A stretch of 64,000 nucleotides of DNA from NCBI GenBank assembly GCA_963702595.1, contig CAVPDC010000001.1:124001-188000 (forward strand), written 5' to 3'. Position numbers and translations under genes: made by a program. The notes beneath the pieces are model-generated. The model saw only the letters and a list, made by a program, of their open reading frames with translations, made no database searches and had not been told where the DNA came from. Position 1 is the stretch's first letter. Each line of letters starts with the position of its first letter. This stretch comes from JALORV01 sp963702595 (GTDB lineage Bacteria > Pseudomonadota > Gammaproteobacteria > Burkholderiales > Burkholderiaceae_F). Below, one piece after another: positions 18,156 to 25,465 of this stretch.

Positions 18156-18767
18156 ATGCAGCGCCTGTTGATGATCGACGACGACGCACGGCTGGCGACG
18201 ATGGTGCGCGACTATCTCGCGCCCTCGGGCTTCGCCGTTGAAGTTGCAGGCGAAATCGCGACCGGTGTCGCGGCCCTGCGCGCGCGTCCGGCCGAACTGC
18301 TGATCCTCGACCTGATGCTGCCCGACGGCGACGGGCTGGACGTGTGCCGCCGGCTGCGCGCCGACGGCATCGGTATCCCGATCCTGATGCTGACGGCGAA
18401 GGGTGATCCGATCGATCGTGTGATCGGACTCGAGATCGGTGCCGACGACTACCTGCCGAAGCCTTTCGAGCCGCGCGAACTCCAGGCGCGTATCAAGGCG
18501 CTGCTGCGCCGGGCGAGCGGTGCGCCGGCGGACTCGGCCCTGCGCTTCGGTCGCCTCGAGATCGATCGCGATGCACGCCTCGTGCGTGTCGATGGCGAGG
18601 CGCGGCCGTCCCGGCGCAGGTTCGCGGCAACGCGCGGCTGCTGCAGCGACTGGTGCGCAACCTGGTCGAAAATGCCCTGCGTTACGGCGGGGGCCGGGCC
18701 GAAGTCGTCCTCCGCGGCGCGCCGGGCGCGATTGAACTCGACGTGCTCGACCGTGGGCCTGGAATAA
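18156..18767 (+). pseudogene. OmpR-type response regulator, truncated by an internal deletion
   Basis: The receiver domain is complete: acidic pocket IDDD (8-10), phospho-acceptor Asp52 in LILDLMLPDGDG, conserved Thr in MLTAKGD and Lys in LPKPFEP. After residue ~149 the winged-helix DNA-binding domain has only its opening (FGRLEIDRDARLVRVDGEA); from ~18605 on the sequence abruptly becomes histidine-kinase coding sequence in another frame, so the last ~55 codons are out-of-frame noise. The regulator lacks a DNA-recognition helix and should not activate genes. Either a real deletion or a mis-assembly. Confidence 0.8.
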
Positions 18768-18959
18768 GACGAGAGCGAATGCGAGCGCGTCTTCGTGCCG
18801 TTCTATCGCGCCCGCGGTGCCAGCGAGTCGAGCGGCGGAGTGGGTCTCGGCCTTTCGCTGGTGCGGCAGATCGCACTTCAACACGGCGGGCACGTGCACT
18901 GTCTGCCGCGTACCGGCGGAGGCAGCGTGTTTCGTGTGACGCTGCCCGTCCGCTCCTAA
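18617..18959 (+). pseudogene. Sensor histidine kinase remnant (ATPase domain only), with a further +1 frameshift
   Basis: Encodes just the catalytic ATP-binding domain: N-box LVRNLVENALRYGGG, G1 box DRGPGI, then after removal of one A (18766-18767) ESECERVFVPFYRA, G2 box GVGLGLSLVRQIA and the end GGGSVFRVTLPVRS to TAA 18957-18959. Sensor, HAMP and His-phosphoacceptor regions are missing, apparently lost together with most of the regulator's DNA-binding domain. Overlaps tail-to-tail with a small minus-strand gene. Confidence 0.8.
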
Positions 18960-19123
18960 TCGCCGAGCCAGCCCTCCGCGCGGGCGCGGCGCGCAGCCGC
19001 GGCCGGACTCACGCCCTGCTCGTACAGATCCGACCAGCGCGTCTCGTCGAGCATCTCGTGCGTACGCATCACGCTCCAGCCGAGTTCCACGCACACGGCA
19101 GCCAGCCACTCGAACAGCGTCAT
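18956..19123 (-). CDS. Hypothetical small protein
   Basis: 55 residues from ATG 19123 behind GGGGAA. Sequence ends in a helix-turn-like stretch (WSDLYEQGVSPAAAARRARA) that could be a degenerate DNA-contact or simply a helical segment. Ends four bases into the histidine kinase remnant on the other strand. Same strand and 11 bases downstream of the next gene, so probably co-transcribed. Not recognised. Confidence 0.55.
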   Translation of the reverse strand: MTLFEWLAAVCVELGWSVMRTHEMLDETRWSDLYEQGVSPAAAARRARAEGWLGD

Positions 19124-19133
19124 CAGAGTTCCC

Positions 19134-19781
19134 CTACAAACTTGCGCGCTGGAGTTCCTCCAGCCACAGGATCTCGCAGTCGCGGTCACCCGCCGTCAGC
19201 GAAGTCGATGCTACGCGGCCCTCGCTGTCGCGGACGTTCACCAGCTTGCCGCGCAGCGTCAGCAGCTCGCCGATGCGCACCCGGCGCAAGGTGTCGTAGA
19301 CGGCCGTCGTCGCCGGAATGACGTGGACATTGGTGATGTAGGGGGCCAGCCGCTCGAATTCCTGTTGGGTCATCGCGTCGCGCGGGCGAGCGAACAAGGC
19401 GCGCAGGCCGTTGCTGGCACCCTCGTGCGAAAAGCGGAATCGATCGACATTCGCAGAGTCGCTCATCGGCCCGAAGCCAAGGCCGATGTCGTGGGTCGAT
19501 GGTCGCAGTCCGGGCACCCAGTTGGCGAGTGACTGGTAGGGCTTGAAGCGCTCCACGTTGAGCGCTCGTCCGCGCGCTTCAAAGTCGGCGACCGGAAGCA
19601 AGGTGCTGCCGTCGGCGGTCGTGATCGGCACTGCGTCATCGAGCTTGCGTACGACGAAGGCGCCGGCGTCGGTCCGGCCCGGCGCAACAACGACCGTGCC
19701 AGGCCGATCGAGCCAGGCCGACGCGGCGCCGATAATGCCAATCGACAGGGCTGCGAACGCTGCCAGGTCGCGCAGTGTCAT
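19134..19781 (-). CDS. Conserved exported/membrane-anchored hypothetical protein
   Basis: 215 residues from ATG 19781 with one N-terminal hydrophobic segment (AAFAALSIGIIGAASAW), so anchored or secreted. Mixed alpha/beta body with a distinctive ending: NVHVIPAT, LRRVRIGELLTLRGKLVNV and DRDCEILWLEELQ. I have seen no domain I can name. Upstream in-frame extension to 20129 is arginine/histidine-rich antisense of ypfJ and is rejected. Confidence 0.65.
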   Translation of the reverse strand: MTLRDLAAFAALSIGIIGAASAWLDRPGTVVVAPGRTDAGAFVVRKLDDAVPITTADGSTLLPVADFEARGRALNVERFKPYQSLANWVPGLRPSTHDIGLGFGPMSDSANVDRFRFSHEGASNGLRALFARPRDAMTQQEFERLAPYITNVHVIPATTAVYDTLRRVRIGELLTLRGKLVNVRDSEGRVASTSLTAGDRDCEILWLEELQRASL

Positions 19782-19897
19782 GCGGCCGACCTGTCTGTCA
19801 GCCCCGGTTGCACACGGAAGCGATAGGACCGCATTGTCGCGGCCGACCACAAGTTCTGCTGCATCCGACTGCGGACAGGACTGCGGTTCCGTGTCAC

Positions 19898-20758
19898 CTA
19901 GATCTGGTTGCCTTCGAACGTGTTGCAGGCCGAGATCTGCCCGCTCTTCATGCCGGTCATGAACCAGCGCATGCGCTGCTCCGAGCTTCCGTGCGTGAAG
20001 CTGTCGGGCACGATACGGCCTTGCGTGCGCTGCTGGATCGTGTCGTCGCCGATCGCCGAGGCCGCGCGCATGGCCTCTTCGACGTCGCCGGCCTCGAGCA
20101 GGTTGCGGTTCTGTGCGTGGTGCGCCCACACGCCGGCGAAGCAGTCCGCCTGCAATTCGAGCCGGACCGACAACGCGTTGTATTGCGTCTCGCTCATCCG
20201 CTGCCTGAACGCGTCCATCTTCTGCATGATCCCGAGCTGGTTCTGCACGTGATGGCCGATCTCATGCGATATCACGTAAGCCTGGGCGAAGTCGCCCGGC
20301 GCCTTGAAGCGGTCGCGCAGATGTTGATAGAAGGCGAGGTCGATGTAGACCTTCTGGTCGAGCGGACAGTAAAACGGGCCCATCGCCGCCTGGCCTGTTC
20401 CGCAGGCGGTTGGCGTGGCGCCGGTGAAGAGCACCAGTGTCGGGTGCTGGTACTGACGCCCGAGTTGCTGGAAGAGGGTGCCCCAGGTCTTCTCGGTGTC
20501 GGCCAGCACGCCTGCCACGAAGCGACCCATGTCGTCACTGAGCGGCCCCTTCGCGCCTTCCACTTTCTGAGGTGCAATCTGCTGCTGCACCGTCTCGACG
20601 GTTCCTGCAAGTCCCAGGATGACGCGTGGGTCGATGCCGAAGAACATTCCGACAACGACCAGGATGATCATCCCGATCCCGCCGCCGACGATGCCGCGGC
20701 CGCCTCTCGACATGCCACGCCGATCCTCAACGTTCGAACTCTGTCCTTCTATGCGCAT
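19898..20758 (-). CDS. ypfJ: YpfJ-like neutral zinc metallopeptidase
   Basis: 286 residues. The N-terminus is the family hallmark (SSNVEDRRG), followed by one TM helix (GIGMIILVVVGMFFG) and a C-terminal protease-like domain with the zinc motif HEIGHH (near residue 165), a third ligand region LELQADCFAGVWAH and the ending FTHGSSEQRMRWFMTG. Function in the family is unknown. ATG 20758 lies just behind a G-rich hairpin (20764-20785) that may act as terminator of the upstream gene or mask its ribosome site. Confidence 0.9.
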   Translation of the reverse strand: MRIEGQSSNVEDRRGMSRGGRGIVGGGIGMIILVVVGMFFGIDPRVILGLAGTVETVQQQIAPQKVEGAKGPLSDDMGRFVAGVLADTEKTWGTLFQQLGRQYQHPTLVLFTGATPTACGTGQAAMGPFYCPLDQKVYIDLAFYQHLRDRFKAPGDFAQAYVISHEIGHHVQNQLGIMQKMDAFRQRMSETQYNALSVRLELQADCFAGVWAHHAQNRNLLEAGDVEEAMRAASAIGDDTIQQRTQGRIVPDSFTHGSSEQRMRWFMTGMKSGQISACNTFEGNQI

Positions 20759-20763
20759 AAAGG

Positions 20764-20785
20764 CCCCCGCCGGTGAGTGCGGGGG
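20764..20785 (-). terminator. GC hairpin between the proline-rich gene and ypfJ
   Basis: CCCCCGC / GCGGGGG, 7 bp with an 8-base loop. On the minus strand its G-rich arm lies about 5 bases before the ypfJ ATG, so it may either end transcription of the upstream gene (only CCTTT follows) or sequester the ypfJ ribosome site. Confidence 0.45.
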
Positions 20786-20821
20786 AAAGCATAGCCGGAC
20801 CGCGGCGGACCCGGGTTACGG

Positions 20822-21259
20822 TTACTGGTAGTGCTTGCGCTTGTAGTGCTTGGCGAGTCCTGGCGGAACCCGGTAGCCAGCCTGTTGCACGGGTGCGCCG
20901 TAGTAGGGCTGCGGCGCCACGTGAGGATGGAACACTCGCGGGCGGGGCACGAAGGCGGGCTCGTAGAACACCGGGCGCGGTGCGAAAGCGATCGGTGCCT
21001 GATGGATTACGCGCGGCCGCGGGACCATGACGACGGGTGGGCCGTAAACCGGAGCCGGCATGAAGACCGGTGGAGCCACGATCACTGGCGGCGGTACATA
21101 GACGGGCGCATACACCGGCGGCCCGAAGATCGGCGCGCCAATGCGGAATCCGAACTGCGGCGTGCTGACGCTTACTACGACTCCGCCATTGGCATGGGCT
21201 GCACCCAGCGGGGCGAGGGCCGCGATGGCGAGTGTTGCAACGAACAGGCGCTTCTTCAT
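20822..21259 (-). CDS. Secreted proline/valine-rich protein
   Basis: 145 residues: a clear signal peptide (RLFVATLAIAALAPLGAAHA) and a mature part made of repeating Pro-Val-Tyr/Phe segments (PPVYAPVYVPPPVIVAPP). Ends in a basic KHYKRKHYQ tail. Low-complexity envelope protein, resembling the YXWGXW/PXPV-repeat type secreted proteins of betaproteobacteria; function unknown. Confidence 0.75.
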   Translation of the reverse strand: MKKRLFVATLAIAALAPLGAAHANGGVVVSVSTPQFGFRIGAPIFGPPVYAPVYVPPPVIVAPPVFMPAPVYGPPVVMVPRPRVIHQAPIAFAPRPVFYEPAFVPRPRVFHPHVAPQPYYGAPVQQAGYRVPPGLAKHYKRKHYQ

Positions 21260-21347
21260 CGTTGGATCTCCTGGTGTGACAGGAGATCTAACGTGGCGCG
21301 CCGATCAGGCGCCGACCACGAGTGGTTTCAAGTTGTAACGGACGGGG

Positions 21348-21734
21348 TCAGCTGCGCGGCAGTCGCAGCACACGCATGCCGCCAGCATCGCAGGGCTGGT
21401 CGGCGTAGGTGACACGGCCCTTGAGTTCACAGCGGAACACCGTGTAAGCGGGCGCAATCACCTGCACAGGCGCGCTGACGAACGGACCTCCCCGGGTAGC
21501 GGCAGAGGCGGGTGGGCCGACTTCTTCGTCGGCGCCGTTCCGATACGGGGCAACCGTCGAGAGCGGATCGAGTTCGACGATCGGCGTGGCACCCTGCCAG
21601 CGCTCGAGATCGATCCAAGGCTCGATCAACACGAAGATGTACCACAGCAGCGCCAGGGCCATGGCGCCGGACACGAGCAGACTCAGAAAACGCAGCGAGG
21701 CATCGATCCGGGGATCGGAAGCAGCAATGTCCAT
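21348..21734 (-). CDS. Hypothetical membrane protein with DUF4124-like C-terminus
   Basis: 128 residues: one TM helix (LLVSGAMALALLWYIFVLI, 18-37), a variable linker, and an ending with two cysteines in a YTVFRCELKGRVTYADQPC pattern that resembles DUF4124 (periplasmic, cysteine pair ~19 apart). Inner-membrane anchored, C-terminus probably periplasmic. Function unknown. Confidence 0.6.
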   Translation of the reverse strand: MDIAASDPRIDASLRFLSLLVSGAMALALLWYIFVLIEPWIDLERWQGATPIVELDPLSTVAPYRNGADEEVGPPASAATRGGPFVSAPVQVIAPAYTVFRCELKGRVTYADQPCDAGGMRVLRLPRS

Positions 21735-22059
21735 GTCGGAATGAAAAGCGAAGCTGCGCGATTATCGCCTATCTGCGGCGCGACCCATTGGCTCGTCGCA
21801 AGAGAGCGCTCAAGGAGGTCGGCGACCGGTTCAGAGGGCGGCGAGGCAGGTAGTCAACGGCGACCGCAGCGAACTATTCTCAATAGTCGCGGATACCGCT
21901 CAATGAAACCGGGCGGATCTGCGAAGTAGCCCTTAAACGCTCGTGAATTCGCGAGGCTGTGGCCGGCTAGAAGCAGACTCCGGGCTTCTCGCAGCGGTTG
22001 AGACCGAAGCGGACTAGGAGAGCCCGGTCGTGCCGGGCTCAAGCTGCGATGCAGTAGCG
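21735..22059. other. Intergenic region with hairpins
   Basis: No gene supported. It contains the 21777-21800 block similar to 8036-8059, a small perfect hairpin ACTATT-CTC-AATAGT at 21873-21887, and a GC hairpin at 22020-22040 (GAGCCCGG / CCGGGCTC) that may end transcription of the small gene at 22060-22230. Confidence 0.45.
22020..22040 (-). terminator. Possible terminator hairpin
   Basis: Perfect 8-bp stem GAGCCCGG / CCGGGCTC, 20 bases after the stop of the small exported gene on the minus strand. Lacks a T tract, so termination strength is doubtful. Confidence 0.4.
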
Positions 22060-22230
22060 CTAGCGCAAGACCGCCGTGGCGTTCCCGGCGATGAGGTTGG
22101 GCGAGTGCTTGGCGGCCACCAGAAGCGCGCGGTCTCCATCTGCAAGGCCGGCAACGGCGCTGAGCAGGGATAGGGTCGTCGCGGCGGCAGCCAGAAGTGC
22201 GACAGCGGGAGTGGTGAGTTTGCGGAACAT
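22060..22230 (-). CDS. Small exported protein, hypothetical
   Basis: 56 residues from ATG 22230 with AGGAG seven bases upstream. Starts FRKLTTPAVALLAAAATTLS, a standard signal peptide, leaving about 30 mature residues (DGDRALLVAAKHSPNLIAG). Good ribosome site and signal sequence argue it is real; too short to classify. Confidence 0.5.
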   Translation of the reverse strand: MFRKLTTPAVALLAAAATTLSLLSAVAGLADGDRALLVAAKHSPNLIAGNATAVLR

Positions 22231-22464
22231 GGCGATCTCCTGTTTCTAGTTGTCCAATGGGTGATGGCATTACATCCGCATCGCATCCGATGCGCGCCGG
22301 AGTAATGCTGCAGCCCGACCAGGAATATTCACTGGAATCGACGCTGTCGGTGGGGCGGCCTGGCTGGGTACAGGATTCGGCCGAGATGGCATGGACACCG
22401 CCCTCCCTCCGGGGATGGAGGGCTAACCAAGAAGGAAGGGGCCCTCCAGGACCGGACGGCATCG

Positions 22465-22800
22465 ATGTGCCAAAGTGGAGTTGCGACACAACCACTTGAG
22501 GAACGGAGGTCTGCGGCCCTGCTGCCCCCGCGCGCGGCGCAGTCGTCCGGCAGCGATGCCGGCCGCGCATTGGCCGATCGCTTGCGCTGTGCCGAGTGCC
22601 ACGGTCCGGCGGTGCAGGGAACGAACGCCGCTGCGGCACGGCTTGCCGGGCAAAAGGCAGGTTACACCGCCTGGTCTTTGCAGCTGATGCGAAGCGGCAC
22701 CCGGTCGCACGGAACCGCCGCGAAGCCCGATCCGCTCCTTGCCGACCTCAGCAACGCCGAGATCGAGTCACTGGCCGCGCATTTGGCGTGGCTGCGCTGA
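22465..22800 (+). CDS. Cytochrome c553-like protein lacking a visible signal peptide
   Basis: 111 residues with one haem site, RCAECHGPAVQG, then the typical class I layout (AARLAGQKAGY, LSNAEIESLAAHLAWL). The usual methionine ligand region is absent (HGTAAKPDPLLADLS), and the N-terminus before residue 30 shows no hydrophobic export signal. Without export the haem could not be attached, so the gene may have lost its 5' end or be inactive. Isolated between unrelated genes. Confidence 0.6.
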   Translation: MCQSGVATQPLEERRSAALLPPRAAQSSGSDAGRALADRLRCAECHGPAVQGTNAAAARLAGQKAGYTAWSLQLMRSGTRSHGTAAKPDPLLADLSNAEIESLAAHLAWLR

Positions 22801-22874
22801 CCCTGGGGCCGCCCGCCGGCGGCGCAAGCGACGCCTTGCTAACGTTTCTCCGAACCTCACCCGACAGTGTGGTG

Positions 22875-23892
22875 TCAGGCGACCGCCATGCCCTGGCGGT
22901 ACGAAAGCCACACCGCCAGCAGGTCACGCTCGCGCTGGCGCGTGAGCTTGCCTGCACGGCGCTTGTCGGACGCTACCGGGATGCCCGCTTCGAGGATGTC
23001 GTTCAGCGTCACTGCGAGTGGCCGCGTGTTGAGCCGACTTGCCTTCGCACGCTTTGTATCGACCAGATGGAAGCCGCGCATCGAAGCGTCGTGCGATGGA
23101 ATCCAGAGCGGCAGCTCGGTCCAGGGCTGCACACCTTCGCGCTCGAGGAATTTGTCGTCGGCCCATTCGACTTCGACCTCTTCGCCGCAGATCCAGCGGC
23201 AGGTGTCGAGCAATTCGCCGAAGGTGGCCCCATCGTTCGGTCCGGTGGCATTGAACGCGCCACTGGCGCGCAGTGCCACCAGATGCAGGATCCACGCCGC
23301 GAGGTCGCGTGCATCGATGAACTGGATCGGCCGGTCCGGGTTGCCAGGCGCCAGCACGCGACCGCCCGCGGCGATTCGCCACGGCCAGTAGGAGAAGCGA
23401 CCGGTCGGATCGTTCGGGCCGACGATAAGGCCGGGCCGGATCAGTATCGAGCGGGCGCCGAAACACGCGTGCCACGGTGCGCTCGCACTCGGCCTTCAGC
23501 GGTCCGTAGTTGACGCCGGTGACTTTGTCGGTGGCGTGGCCGACGACCGAAGCGAGGCGATCGGTTTCGCGGATCGGAGGCTTGGCGAAGGAGGCGTAGG
23601 CCGAAACACTCGAGATGTAGACGTAGCGCTCGCAACTGTCGAACAGCGCCGCGCAACTCAGCTCGACGTCCTGGGGCCGATACCCGCAGGTGTCGATGAC
23701 GGCGTCCCACTGTCTGTTCATCAGCAGATGCAGGTCTTCCTTCCGGTCGCCGACGATCCACTTGACCCCCGGCGGCCACCACTGGCGCGACTGGCCCCGA
23801 TTGAAGACCGTGACGGTGTGACCATTTTCGAGTGCCGAGCTGAGCAATGCCTGGCCCAGGAACACTCCGCCGCCGAGAATGAGCAGATTCAT
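22875..23892 (-). CDS. NAD-dependent epimerase/dehydratase-family protein, +1 frameshift
   Basis: Extended SDR protein. N-terminal Rossmann motif LILGGGVFLGQALL, catalytic-like SSVSAYASF and YGPLKAECE. The frame breaks after residue ~144; deleting one base of the AAA at 23461-23463 gives continuous FGARSILIRPGLIVGPNDP and on to the C-terminus, 338 residues in all. Members acting on RNA-binding/chloroplast-type or sugar substrates share this GGGxFLG start; real substrate unknown. Confidence 0.8.
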
Positions 23893-24039
23893 GGGTCGGG
23901 ATCTTAGGCGGGCTCCTCCCGCCGGACCAGCCTTTTGGACTACCGTTCGGCCTGCCGGAGCGGCGGGTGGTCGCCGGCGTTCGCCGGATTGTCGTGCCTC
24001 GAATGGGATAATTTCCCGCTTTTGCGGTCATCGGGCCGC

Positions 24040-24723
24040 GTGTCGTCCATCGTGCCCTCATTGCGTTTCGATCGCACTTCACTCAGCCAGGCCCGCACGA
24101 CCCTGTTGCGGGACGGGCGCTGGGCCAATGCCCGCGTGATGCGCGTCAGCGTCGCGGGCCGGGACTGGGTACTGAAGGACTTCGCCCCGCGCGCGTGGTG
24201 GGTGCGCAACACGATCGGGCGCCTGTTCGTGCGGCGGGAGTTGGCCACCCTGCAGCGCCTGCACGGCATTTCTGGTGTTCCGCCGGATCCGTTCCGGCTC
24301 GACGCGCATGCGATTGCCTTCGGCTATCTCGAGGGCGAGACGCTCGGCAAGGTCGACCCTGTGCGACAGACGCCCCAGTACTTCATCGCGCTCGAGGCGC
24401 TGATGAAAGCCATACACGCGCGCGGCATCGTGCACCTGGACACGCGCGGCACGGGCAACGTACTGATGCAGCCGGACGGATTGCCGGCACTGATTGATTT
24501 CCAGTCGTCGCTGTCAACGCGCTGGATGCCGGGCGCGTGGAGGCGGTTCCTCGAAAATGTCGATCTGACGGGCGTGTACAAGAAGTGGCTGCAGCGTGAC
24601 CCCGATTCGATGGGATCCGAACGCATGGAACTGAACGAGCGCATGACCCGCTGGCGTCGCTACTGGGTGCTGCGCGGGTATGCTGGAGCGCGCAAGACGC
24701 ACCCGACCGACGCGGGCCGTTGA
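24040..24723 (+). CDS. Small protein-kinase-fold protein (RIO/Kdo-kinase-like)
   Basis: 227 residues from GTG 24040. Kinase landmarks: Lys in WVLKDFAPR, catalytic loop HLDTRGTGNVLM (HxD...N) and metal-binding Asp in ALIDFQSS. The glycine-rich loop and activation segment are reduced, as in RIO and lipopolysaccharide (Kdo/heptose) kinases. Stop lies four bases before the ICMT-like gene, so the two form an operon; envelope-lipid phosphorylation is a reasonable guess. A start further upstream (23935) is open but unsupported. Confidence 0.75.
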   Translation: MSSIVPSLRFDRTSLSQARTTLLRDGRWANARVMRVSVAGRDWVLKDFAPRAWWVRNTIGRLFVRRELATLQRLHGISGVPPDPFRLDAHAIAFGYLEGETLGKVDPVRQTPQYFIALEALMKAIHARGIVHLDTRGTGNVLMQPDGLPALIDFQSSLSTRWMPGAWRRFLENVDLTGVYKKWLQRDPDSMGSERMELNERMTRWRRYWVLRGYAGARKTHPTDAGR

Positions 24724-24727
24724 TCCC

Positions 24728-25294
24728 ATGCTCACCTCGATCCGATCGTTCTTCAATCATCCCGGCGTCCGGCGTACCTATGTGCGGTTGCGCGTGCCGC
24801 TGGCCATCGTTGCCATCGTCGCGGCATTTCCGTTTCTGCGCCGGGACTGGCTGGTGGCCGGGTTCGTGGTTTCCATGGTCGGCGAATTCATCCAGCTCTG
24901 GAGCTTTGCCTCGCTCGACAAGAATTCCGACCTGGCGATCCGCGGCCCCTATGCGATGGTGCGCAACCCGATGTACCTCGGGCGGTATTTCATCCTGCTC
25001 GGTTTCCTGATGCTTCTGGGCCAGTGGTGGATCCTCGCGGCCTATACGGTGGGCTACTGGTTCTACATGGACACCCGGGTCGAGCGCGAGGAGGCGCATC
25101 TGCGGCCGATCTTCGGTGCGCGTTACGAGGAGTACTGCGCTCGCGTCCGCCGTTTCATGCCGGGTCCGCCGCTACCCGGGCAGCCGGTCGCCTACTGGAA
25201 CTGGACGCTGTTCCGCCAGAACAACGCTTTGGGCAACCTGCTCGGCACCCTCGCGGTCTGGGCCATCGTGGCCGCCTGGCTGCTGTTGCGCTGA
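24728..25294 (+). CDS. Isoprenylcysteine carboxyl-methyltransferase-like membrane protein
   Basis: 188 residues, about five TM helices. The C-terminal half has the SAM-binding signature of the ICMT/phospholipid methyltransferase superfamily: RGPYAMVRNPMYLG, then RVEREEAHLRPIFGARYEEY. Bacterial members methylate unknown lipids or small molecules. Follows the small kinase gene by four bases. Confidence 0.85.
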   Translation: MLTSIRSFFNHPGVRRTYVRLRVPLAIVAIVAAFPFLRRDWLVAGFVVSMVGEFIQLWSFASLDKNSDLAIRGPYAMVRNPMYLGRYFILLGFLMLLGQWWILAAYTVGYWFYMDTRVEREEAHLRPIFGARYEEYCARVRRFMPGPPLPGQPVAYWNWTLFRQNNALGNLLGTLAVWAIVAAWLLLR

Positions 25295-25465
25295 AACGCG
25301 ACCGGCCAATCGTCCATTCGGCTGGAATCCCGAAACCTGCGTACGGTGTCCGGATGAACCGGGACGGGATATGCGCCTGCGCGGTCGCGAGGCAGCATTC
25401 CGTAAGACTCGATTCCCCCGGTGACATGCAAGCCCTGAATACCTGCGGTGCGACGCGCTGCCGAA

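Noticed and set aside
18439..19321. Plus-strand frames crossing the kinase remnant
   Set aside because: They are out-of-frame continuations of the broken kinase; only the segment to 18959 in the repaired frame is kinase-like.
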